The notes under the pieces were generated by a model. The model saw nothing but the letters and a program-made list of their open reading frames with translations, was not told the DNA's origin and did not search any database. 64,000 bases of DNA from Tetragonia tetragonoides (taxonomy: Eukaryota > Streptophyta > Magnoliopsida > Caryophyllales > Aizoaceae): NCBI GenBank assembly GCA_038025085.1, contig CM076152.1, positions 31,251,501-31,315,500 of the forward strand, written 5' to 3'. Both the position numbers and the translations under genes were made by a program. Position 1 is the first letter of the stretch. Every line of letters starts with the position of its first letter. This document shows positions 56,234 to 64,000 of this stretch, one piece after another.

Positions 56234-58698
56234 TTAATTAAAAGAAAAAGAGAGGGTGTGGCCAAAACAACTGGTCCTAAGACTAAAGGCATCCAGGTAC
56301 AAGGATCCCTATAATGCCGCACAACAAGATACTTGCAAAAGGAAGCTAAGACATTATCTAAAAGAGTCAAAATACAATCAGAAGTGCAAGCATTCGGGCG
56401 CGAAATCCAAGTTGGGGAAAGTGTCAACCACACTGTTTTGGAACACAATCGTTTACGTGAGTTGGCCATGGGAGAAGCCCAGTCCATCGAGCTAGCCGTT
56501 GAAGGCACTCGAATGACTCTAAAGGAACTCGTAACCATGTAGTCTACTAAGAGAACATAAATTCTTGGACAATACCAACCCATCCAGATAAGCAACAATA
56601 ATGTTGGAAAAGGACATGAAATCAATGGAGCACAACTGGTGCAATAGTTGGTAATGGCAATTTGCAAAAGAAAAATAACACATTCCAAGTACAGAAAGCT
56701 AACTCTGCCAATCTGATGCCAACAACCAGAAGACCAATAAGAATAGTCAATTACTAAACAATTAACAAGACACCAAAAGTGGCCCATTGCAACAACCTGA
56801 GAGTTATACCATCCTAAGAAATTCAAACAAATACAGAAATCAAATAAGAAGAAACAACCCTGCCCAAAGTGAATAGCATTAACTAACACTCCTTCCATTA
56901 AACCATCAAACAATCTGTGTTTACTGAAGATAGTAGCTAGCCCAATGACGCAAAAAAGGTGACAACAACAGCGCTCAACAGAACCCAGACGCATGATAAA
57001 ACATACAGAACAAAATTCCATATCACAGAACCATGTAAAGCTCAAAATTAACACCCTTGAAGGAGGCCCATTTCCTCGCCAATCATAATGTCTCACCTCA
57101 CTAACCTCATGGAAATAGCCCAGATTATGAACGATTTTCATGACTAAATTGAAGCAAGAGAAATGGATGACTATAGGCCAGCAAGTAAAATGCAAAACAA
57201 ATTGAACTAAGAATAACTTAGTACAAGCAACCTTGAGTTGTCCAAAAATAAAAATTGCCATACATCGTGCAGAAGAACAGTTAGTATGAGAAATAGACAA
57301 TATCCAATTCCAATCCAGGTAAATAATTCTCAAGTAATACAAACGAAAAAAGTGCAACTTGAGATCAAACAACACCGCATCCAGAGGCCATAATAAGGTA
57401 AAGTGACACCCTAAATCATTCACCCAGCTCATAAAGAGTATAAAAACGACAACAACAATAAGAAAATTTTTGTCAATTGTAAGTTTATCACTCAAAAGAG
57501 CTAGAGCCGAGTCCCTGTAAGAAATATCCATCCAAGAGAAGTAAACTCTTTCATATGTAAAACCGAGGCACCTCATGAGTTTGTCCATGGCCAAAGGCCT
57601 GTCCATCACCAATGTTGTCCACTCAAGGTGAATGACAGAGAAGTTATGTTTAACAAAATCAAGACCAATGAACAAGTAAGCATAAGAGTGCCATAACCAG
57701 CAAGATGGGGGATGAGAGAGGTAAACTCCCAAATCACCATGACCATAAACTCTGAAAGAGTGACCAGGACTTAGAGATAGGAGTGAATATGGGAAAGGGA
57801 AAAAAAAGGATAAGAGAAGGAAACTAAAGGATTCCAACTTGAGAAATCTACTGATGAAAGGAACAATTTGAAGGGGAAAAAAGCTGAAGAGATGGAAATA
57901 TGCAGTGTGTGAAAAGGAAAACACCCAGAAATCCACCAACCACAACGCAATCCACAAAAAATAATTAAGAAGCACAACCATTTCTAACCCAGAAAAAACA
58001 CGGCTAAACAAGGGGTAGGACAACAACATTTTAGATGGGGAATAGATAGTACCAAAATAGCAGGTGGAGCTATGCCCAAGTAAAATCAAGCCGAGCCTTT
58101 GAACTTTGTATTCTTGAAGTTTGAACGGGAAGATGAGAAGATAAGAATCACCTTCAGTAGTGAGCCGTAGCAGGAGGTAGATCAAAATCTCGGGTTCAAC
58201 ATGAGATATTGCTTTTGTAAAAATCCATATTAGCTTGACATAGTGGTTATGGAAACCAATCCTCCAACAATTTGCAGCGAATCGAAAAGGACTCGGCAAC
58301 AAAGCTTCCACCGCCTTTCTGAGATTAGGGGCCAAAAAGAACGATTGACCGCAAACTCGCCCAAGCCGAGGCTTTTTGAGGTACCCAGAAACGAGAAAAC
58401 GAGCTTTAAAAGGGCAAGCATCATGGGATGAAGCCAGAGAACAAAGGAGCACCGCCGCCTTCGTCCATTGACATCTAGCAACAGTAGCACGAATTAGCCC
58501 ATAAAAAGCGTGATTAGTGCTGAGAGGAAGAAGATCTGGGCTGAGGAAGACAAGATTGAGACTAGAAAAGGCAGATTTCGGGTGGATTTGCAATGGTGGA
58601 TCGATGTGGTGGCTAGGGTTTGGGGGCGGTTTATCGGGAGGTTCGTGGGTTCTTGAGAGCATTTCTCTCTCTAGAGAGTTCTTCTGTCGGCTCCCCAT
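56230..58698 (-). CDS. very long hydrophobic ORF1 of the 8-kb LINE, function unknown
   Basis: An uninterrupted frame of 822 codons starting at the first base of the element (MGSRQKNSLEREMLSRTHEP; the second ATG at 58662 is equally likely). The first ~45 residues are Pro-rich and polar. The rest is extremely rich in Phe, Leu, Trp and Cys with many stretches hydrophobic enough to span a membrane, e.g. LNYFLWIALWLVDFWVFSF and FLIVVVVFILFMSW. It lacks the DUF4283/RRM-like fold and CCHC knuckle expected for LINE ORF1. The DNA strand is T-rich, which biases composition, but the other frames contain frequent stops, so an 822-codon opening is not chance. It ends by ATGA overlap with ORF2. It may be a genuine novel ORF1 or captured coding sequence. 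Confidence 0.55.
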   Translation of the reverse strand: MGSRQKNSLEREMLSRTHEPPDKPPPNPSHHIDPPLQIHPKSAFSSLNLVFLSPDLLPLSTNHAFYGLIRATVARCQWTKAAVLLCSLASSHDACPFKARFLVSGYLKKPRLGRVCGQSFFLAPNLRKAVEALLPSPFRFAANCWRIGFHNHYVKLIWIFTKAISHVEPEILIYLLLRLTTEGDSYLLIFPFKLQEYKVQRLGLILLGHSSTCYFGTIYSPSKMLLSYPLFSRVFSGLEMVVLLNYFLWIALWLVDFWVFSFSHTAYFHLFSFFPLQIVPFISRFLKLESFSFLLLSFFFPFPYSLLSLSPGHSFRVYGHGDLGVYLSHPPSCWLWHSYAYLFIGLDFVKHNFSVIHLEWTTLVMDRPLAMDKLMRCLGFTYERVYFSWMDISYRDSALALLSDKLTIDKNFLIVVVVFILFMSWVNDLGCHFTLLWPLDAVLFDLKLHFFRLYYLRIIYLDWNWILSISHTNCSSARCMAIFIFGQLKVACTKLFLVQFVLHFTCWPIVIHFSCFNLVMKIVHNLGYFHEVSEVRHYDWRGNGPPSRVLILSFTWFCDMEFCSVCFIMRLGSVERCCCHLFCVIGLATIFSKHRLFDGLMEGVLVNAIHFGQGCFFLFDFCICLNFLGWYNSQVVAMGHFWCLVNCLVIDYSYWSSGCWHQIGRVSFLYLECVIFLLQIAITNYCTSCAPLISCPFPTLLLLIWMGWYCPRIYVLLVDYMVTSSFRVIRVPSTASSMDWASPMANSRKRLCSKTVWLTLSPTWISRPNACTSDCILTLLDNVLASFCKYLVVRHYRDPCTWMPLVLGPVVLATPSLFLLIK

Positions 58699-58714
58699 AT
58701 TCACCAAAGCTTTT

Positions 58715-59529
58715 GTTGATTCTTTAAAGCTCTTGTAGTAAGATTTTTTTTAATTGTTTTTCGAGGGTGTTTGGGAAGACCATAAAATATATTATAGGTT
58801 GTTTTAGTCCTTTATCAAATTTTAAGATTTTACACTTTCTTTGTTTGGGTGGTATGTGACGTTCTGTAGTTGATGCTGAAATGGGAATTATTGAGCTATT
58901 TGGTTCCAAAGCCAAATTTAAGACTCAACTGTCAGCAAATCACATTTGCTCTTTTAGAAGGTGAAGTTAAAAGACTTAGAAGATGTTGCTACTGCGACTA
59001 CTGATGGCTGTTAGATTGGTTAAGTTTTTCTAGTCGACTCTTATTTTGTTCACTACCCTTCCTTGAAATAGTTGACCACTCTGATCAGGTTTGTTCTAGC
59101 AGTGGAGGTGCCAATGTTAATGCTCTCGGATCTTGTCGTCGATTGTCTTCTTAACGGGATTAAAGAAGACGCTGTTGAAGAATGAAACCGGCAACAACTC
59201 CTTATCTGAATGTTCTTCTTTATTGTTGTTACTAGTGTTCTAATCGGCTATTACTATTCTAATTGAGTTATTATACTCATGGTTATTTATAGCCGGCTTT
59301 CTTGTTATTTCAAAAAAAACTAAAACTGGAGAGAACGCGCTTCAAAGGTATAGTTGAAGTTACTGACAAAAACTTAAACCCAACTCCTAAATAACTAATG
59401 TTTCGTATAAAACTCATTTCCCATGTGTTTTACCACCAACACAAAATATGACCAAAAACCCAATCTATCGACACGAATTGCCAAACATAAACATAATTTA
59501 AGATATATATATTTGTAACTATGAATTAG
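58715..59529. other. unit C spacer after the 8-kb LINE
   Basis: The first part (TTGATTCTTTAAAGCTCTTG) matches the end of the Harbinger-like site in A (10420) and B (30350). 59100-59440 resembles an LTR-like piece but has no partner. No gene. Confidence 0.4.
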
Positions 59530-59713
59530 TAGGGCATGCCAAGCCTATGAAATAGTGCAACGCTCAAAAGCTATACATCAAGCTACCTTGATGGGCCTTT
59601 CCCTTTAGAAAATAAATTTTATATTGTTGTGAGCCATTGGCCCACGTATCAAATATTAAACTGATAAGAACATATACTACACTTAATCTTAGCCAAAAGG
59701 CCGAGAAAGTTAT
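59530..59713 (-). pseudogene. U2: U2 snRNA, degenerate copy (unit C)
   Basis: Reads ATAACTTTCTCGGCCTTTTG on the minus strand and keeps GTGTAGTA, but has many substitutions. A deletion of about 12 bases removes half of the last stem-loop (GCAAAGCATGGGCG in B). The middle hairpin GTGGGCCAATGGCTCAC is weakened. Likely a pseudogene. Confidence 0.88.
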
Positions 59714-59738
59714 GAGTTGCAATGAGAATTGGAGTGTG

Positions 59739-59786
59739 CTTATTTCTTTTATAAATCAACCACACATACACACATCAATGTGGGAG
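59739..59786 (-). promoter_or_regulatory. decayed snRNA promoter of the unit C U2
   Basis: USE-like CTCCCACATTG at 59786-59776 has two mismatches to the consensus. TTTATAA at 59755-59749 lies only 20 bases away; AAATAAG is at about -30. Confidence 0.6.
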
Positions 59787-60540
59787 TCTCTTAAAATGAG
59801 GAACAAACTCCATCTTTCAAATAACTCTTGGCATTATACCTTAGCTTGATGGTCTCAGGATTCATGATGATGATCTTGGTTGGTATTTTCATCTTATATT
59901 TCTCTTCAGTTCTTCTATACTTTAATTTTCTTTCTTTTAAGGGAACAAGTTCCCACGTTGACTGTGCATCTATAAAGATGATGACTTTAAATCCTTTCAA
60001 AAGCTTACATGATTAAAAAGTAACGTCCCTATGAACACTTGGCTTCCATGAGAGCTTTTATCCCTATGGTAATTTTCTTTTTTGTTGTTGAGTATCCCTA
60101 TGGTAATTTTTTTAGGTTCGGCAAATAGGAACTACTTCTCTCTTTGGGCGTGGCTAAAGGACACCTCTTAACGCACGACCTCGGGTATTTCACGAATTAA
60201 TTAATTTGCGTAGGTGTTCTCCAAAAGGTTTGAACCCATGGCTTGGTTTGTCTAAGTTGTAACTTGTTTATCAATGAGCCAACACCTCTTAGGTATTCCT
60301 ATGATAATTTTCGAATAATGATAATTTGCTCTGTATATAATGGAAGTTTATAGTAGGCAAAAACATTGTACTAATTGTATCATGATAATACACCTATATA
60401 GTGTGTATCATATTTTTGCTCAGGAATATTATATCGGCATCTTTTTAGGATATGGACTGAAATTAACCATTATCCGAAAAAAATAAATAAAAGAACCTTT
60501 AATATTTTTAAAAAAATTTTAACAGAGGAAGAACGACTAA
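59787..60540. other. end of unit C, non-coding
   Basis: Aligns with 30947-31365 of B. A segment at 60120-60290 (absent from B) has AAGGTTTGAACCCATGGC and could be a small inserted retroposon, without clear ends. Confidence 0.4.
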
Positions 60541-61015
60541 ATGACCCGTGATAGATATCATCCTGCCAAGAAGTTGGGAAGATCATGGTGAAGGGAATTT
60601 CACCAGGAAAGGCATATGGTAGAGTTATGCCCCACATTGGCCATGATATCAGCTACCACGTTAGCTTCAACTCCATCAAATAAATGTAAATCCTTTACAG
60701 TATCTAATAATGAGGTTTTCTATCTCTCACGGAACATGTCATTCGACTTTGACTGCTTCGATGACGGTCAAATTATCTCCTTCTATAATGATGTCATTTA
60801 TGCTAAGACTTCTGGTGTTTCTGACCCTTTCTCGTAGCCCTATAGCTCCCACTACTAAAATTGAACTTTTACCGCATTATTTTGCTCCTAAAGAGACGGA
60901 TTCTCAAAACTGTCCCCTATTTCTAGTGCAAAATCCTACAAGTCCATTGAGAGATTTTTCTTTGAAGCCGTCAAAGTTGAATTTACAATACTCTTTTCTA
61001 GGCAGCTGCCATTGA
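60541..61015 (-). pseudogene. LINE RNase H fragment
   Basis: On the minus strand, broken frames contain YCKFNFDGFKEKSLNGL, ILVVGAIGLRERVRNTRSLS, IIIEGDNLTVIEAV and ADIMANVGH, diverged RNase H motifs related to those at 50748-51300. No poly(A) or target duplication was identified. Confidence 0.65.
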
Positions 61016-61059
61016 ACTTTAATTCTCGGACATTTCTTTTGTTTATACATGATCATCAG

Positions 61060-62600
61060 TGAAGAGTGTTCTAAGTTTCTCTAGAGGGGGGTGAATAGAG
61101 TGACTCCAATTTCTCGCGATAACACAGACTTTTATCACTAGAGGACAATGATGAGAACAACGTTGTGGACTTTGTTCCTATGCAACACACTAAGCACAAA
61201 GAAAAAGATAGAAAGTAAATAACACAAACCTTTTTTTTAACATGGAAACCTCCTAGTCTCAATAGGAGTAAAAATCACGACCTTGTTACTTGAGATTTTG
61301 TCACACTACTTATCTTATTACTAGAGCCAAGATAGGATACAACACAGTACCCTAACACACAACACACGTCACTAATGTGTTGTCAATCCTACCAAGTCAC
61401 ACACTGACCTGAAGAAACTCTACGTTTCTCACTAAGCTAGAGCTATTACAGATTACCAGATTGTTTGTCCTATAACACGCTTCTTTACTAAGCAAAATAA
61501 GACTACAGAAAACCTAATATGCAATGACCTATCTAAGCAAGACTCAAACTGACCAGGACAGGGAACCGAGCGCAAGGTTATTCTGATGTAAGCACAGGAC
61601 ATATCTGGTTTGGACGATGATTCTTAACTCAATAATGCACGCAAAGCGTAAGAGACAACTGAGTCCATCAAGAGCCTTATATAGGTAGGCGTAGGAACTC
61701 AATTAATCTAGGTTAAATCTTTTCAGAAGATAAAAGATAGAGTTTTCAAAAGATAGGATAGAGTTTAGGTAAAGATCAAAGACCTTTCCTTAAACCAACC
61801 TAGATGATAAAACGTCCAAATTAATTAAACAGAAAATCTCAGCCAGCTAACAAGTGATTTATCAGAATATAATCTCTAAAAGATAATTAGAAATATTCCA
61901 AAAGATAATTCACTTACCTAAACAATATAAACTTGGCCATTAAGTAAAATACTTTTCCAAGATAATATATTTTCAAAATAAAATACTTTTCTATTTAAAA
62001 TACAATTTTGCAATACTCAATTTTCCAAAATAATTAATATTTCTTCAGAAAAATATTTGTGTGAAGATCTAGAAAGATAATACACAAATATCCACACAAA
62101 TAATAAATACGACATTATGCAAAACTAATCCAGATACACAGGTAGAAGGAACAGGATCCAAAGCGTTGTTTCCCTTTCGTTCCTTCAAGCTTTAGTGCTG
62201 GTCACGGAGAACAGGGTTCACAAGGTTGTTCCCCTGTACTCATATACGCATGCACTCAATTCTACACAACCTTGTTCCCTTGTCATGACCAATTTAGACT
62301 CTTGCTAACTAGTCAAGCATAGTACACAAAGACTATTGGCACATGCACTTAACTACATTACATAGTATTCATGTCTTGTAAGGATACAAACATCTTCATG
62401 AGCAATCACGCATCAAGCGTTTCAACTTCTTGCATCCTTAAGTAACTGTGCCATCATTGTCAGTTCAACGAATATAAGGACACTTTCTTATTATCATCAA
62501 AACCATAAACCCAACAATCAACATACTATGAAGACTAAATTTGGGCAAGTAAAGTACACACTACTTACCCCCTATTTCTCTCTACTCACAATAGTTATGT
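61060..62600. mobile_element. possible LTR-retrotransposon debris
   Basis: No long open frame. The block TCTAGAGGGGGGTGAATAGAG near 61080 and TTACCCCCTATTTCTC near 62565 resemble sequences I associate with copia-type LTR elements. No paired LTR, primer site or coding domain is seen, so the assignment is weak. Confidence 0.25.
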
Positions 62601-62639
62601 GCTTAGGCCAGAAAAAGAATCAATACACTCGGGAAACCT

Positions 62640-63130
62640 TTCGCGAACAAGCAGTTCGATCAAATCTCGATCAAAGCTCGTTTAAAATATTAATAAACTA
62701 GCCGAGCTTGAGGTGGACTGTGTTCGACTCATTACGTTCGCGAACAACTCATTAAAAGCTTGGTCAAATTAGTTAAAAGTTTGATTATTTTTTTTTAACA
62801 TATTAATAAGATCATTATGCATATAGAAATTATCAAAATATTATTTTAAATTTAAATGTTCGGACATACTCGATTCAAACTCGACTTGTTTAGCACCCGA
62901 ATTCGTCTTGTTAATCTTAATTCTTATCGAACTGAAATGAGCCGAGCTCGAGCTCAAAAAACATTATAGACCTCGAGTTTGAGCTCGATTTCAAAAAACG
63001 TTGGCAGCATGCTATGTAATAGCCATTTGAGATTGTCAAATTAGAAGTCCACACAACAAAGAGAAAATTTACCGACCCTTGTAGTATGCTCATAAGAAGT
63101 GACTCTGAGTTTCTTCTTTTCACCCGAATT
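62640..63130. repeat. diverged dispersed repeat with CTCGAGCTC palindromes
   Basis: Many AGCCGAGCTCGAGCTC-like words on both strands (62700-62715, 62939-62985), AT-rich elsewhere. Looks like an old TIR-type repeat; ends are not clear. Confidence 0.3.
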
Positions 63131-63814
63131 TTTTTTGATTTGAATTAAACTGAACTTATTTGAATAGAACTAAACTGAGCATATTTGAACTTATCTATTG
63201 AAATTATTTTTTCAACTTGACCTTTAACCATCTAAAACTAATCCAAACATATTCAATATTGGAATTAAAGAAACATATTCAAACAATTAAAGAACAAGAT
63301 AGAGATAAGTAAAAAAATTTGAAAAATAATAAATAACTAAATTTATTTTGGAAAATGGTTAGAAAATTTCTTTCCATTAATTTAAAACAACAATGACAAT
63401 ATGTAACTTCATAACTAATTTAGTAAATCATTTTGCTTAGTCATAATTCAACGCCAAAAATAGTGAATTGTTGTCTTCATTGACAACTGCTTTATTTTTG
63501 TTTTTCTTATATCAGATTGTTATATTAAGTTGGTAGAGTAATTGTTTTTTATTTTATTAAGACAACCTTAAAGCTAAGGATCCTATTCTTAATGGTCTTT
63601 ATTTTATCAAAAATAATAATATGAATTCGATGAAACGATGAAACATAGATAGATAGATTGATAGATAGATAGATGTTGTGTGGATAGTAGTCTAGAAAAA
63701 ATTATAGTGGTGTAATTGAAATAGAACTATCTTATTTTATGTGAATAACCATATAAAACTCAACAATTTTTTCTGAATTGGGCGTTCACATTAAGCAGTG
63801 GACCGCAATTGAAT
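63131..63814. other. AT-rich spacer
   Basis: No gene. A short (GATA)n run lies at 63648-63674. Similarity to unit A upstream of U5 begins near 63815. Confidence 0.5.
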
Positions 63815-63846
63815 TGCATTTCTCGGCCTTATACCGCAATTGACTA

Positions 63847-63897
63847 GTCCCACATTGATGGAAAATGGAATGTCAACCTCAGGACCTTCATATTTAT
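63847..63897 (+). promoter_or_regulatory. snRNA promoter of U5-D
   Basis: USE GTCCCACATTG (63847-63857; one mismatch) and ATATTTAT (63890-63897), gap 32 bases. Confidence 0.75.
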
Positions 63898-63924
63898 TTC
63901 TTTGCAACTACTCTTGTAATCTTC

Positions 63925-64000
63925 ACGCAGCCATGCAGTGAGCACAAAGCGAACTATTTCTTTCGCCTTTTACTAAAGAATACCGTGGGCTCGCTGTATT
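63925..64000 (+). ncRNA. U5: U5 spliceosomal snRNA, copy D (cut by window edge)
   Basis: Begins ACGCAGCCATGCAGTGAGCA; loop I TTTCGCCTTTTACTAAAGAA is intact with a slightly longer U-run before it. The window ends before the Sm site and 3' hairpin. It marks the start of a fourth unit that continues beyond the window. Confidence 0.85.

Larger units (their letters stand above)
50714..58698 (-). mobile_element. 8-kb L1-like LINE with unusual ORF1
   Basis: Minus strand; T-run (poly(A) tail) from about 50710. A target duplication of about 16 bp, ATTCACCAAAGCTTTT, lies at 50698-50713 and 58699-58714. The order on the minus strand is: long ORF1 (58698-56230), ORF2 endonuclease, RT, a foreign opposite-strand piece (about 51300-53260), RNase H, tail. 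The element is larger than the 5 kb LINE in unit B because of ORF1 and the internal piece. ORF2 is broken. Confidence 0.9.
40324..60475. repeat. segmental duplication unit C
   Basis: Third unit, enlarged by a LINE (41114-44977), a MULE (48604-49733) and an 8-kb LINE (50714-58698). It has a further local duplication of the exon block plus U5 (46760-47740 and 48015-49830). It carries the only complete U1. Similarity to B ends near 60475, after U2. Confidence 0.72.

Noticed and set aside
59749..59755. TTTATAA as the true TATA of the unit C U2
   Set aside because: It is only 20 bases from the USE and at -36 to -42, whereas all other snRNA copies here have about 31-33 bases; reported only as part of a decayed promoter.
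60220..60290. Possible tRNA-derived SINE or tRNA
   Set aside because: GGTTTGAACCC resembles a B box, but no A box at proper spacing and no cloverleaf can be formed.

Overview
This is nuclear DNA of a flowering plant. The evidence is Pol II-type plant snRNA promoters (the upstream sequence element RTCCCACATCG about 65-75 bases before the RNA start), a GT-AG spliced gene with a plant TATA box, Ty3/gypsy chromovirus, L1-like LINE, Mutator-like, Harbinger-like and Stowaway elements, and very long (AAT)n/(ATT)n tracts. A eudicot is likely. An Amaranthaceae member such as spinach is only a guess from the AAT-rich microsatellites. Almost every long open frame belongs to a transposable element; most poly-I/N/Y frames are microsatellites.

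The core of the window is a segmental tandem array. Three paralogous units (A about 3415-14570, B about 21965-40323, C about 40324-60475) and the start of a fourth (D, from about 63815) carry a spliceosomal snRNA cassette in fixed order: U5 on the plus strand, then U1 and U2 on the minus strand. U5 occurs as A, B, C1, a core-deleted C2, and D (cut by the window edge). U1 is complete only in C; A keeps the promoter and 5' third, B keeps the 3' part. U2 has a full-length body in B, is deleted in A and is decayed in C. Each unit also carries LRR receptor-kinase debris and small exon-like blocks; A and B end in the same LINE 3' fragment.

Region by region: 1-3400 holds a possible Helitron end, a small TAA-flanked MITE and the only apparently intact single-copy gene (three exons, minus strand, unknown conserved type). 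Unit A follows. Between A and B lies a 7.4-kb long-TIR (MULE-like) element carrying a captured gene fragment and a nested, decayed gypsy chromovirus with both LTRs. Unit B contains a 1.15-kb MULE with a perfect 9-bp target duplication, the full-length U2, and a nearly full-length plus-strand LINE. Unit C contains a 5'-truncated LINE, a third MULE and an 8-kb minus-strand LINE whose first ORF is an unusual ~820-codon hydrophobic frame overlapping ORF2 by ATGA; inside it is an inverted piece with a second ORF1-like gene on the plus strand. The last 3.5 kb has LINE/LTR debris and the fourth U5.

Because the units are paralogous, several insertions can be compared with their empty sites inside this same window, which fixes their ends and relative order. 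The genes do not form an operon. What links them is shared snRNA promoter design and repeated duplication followed by decay.
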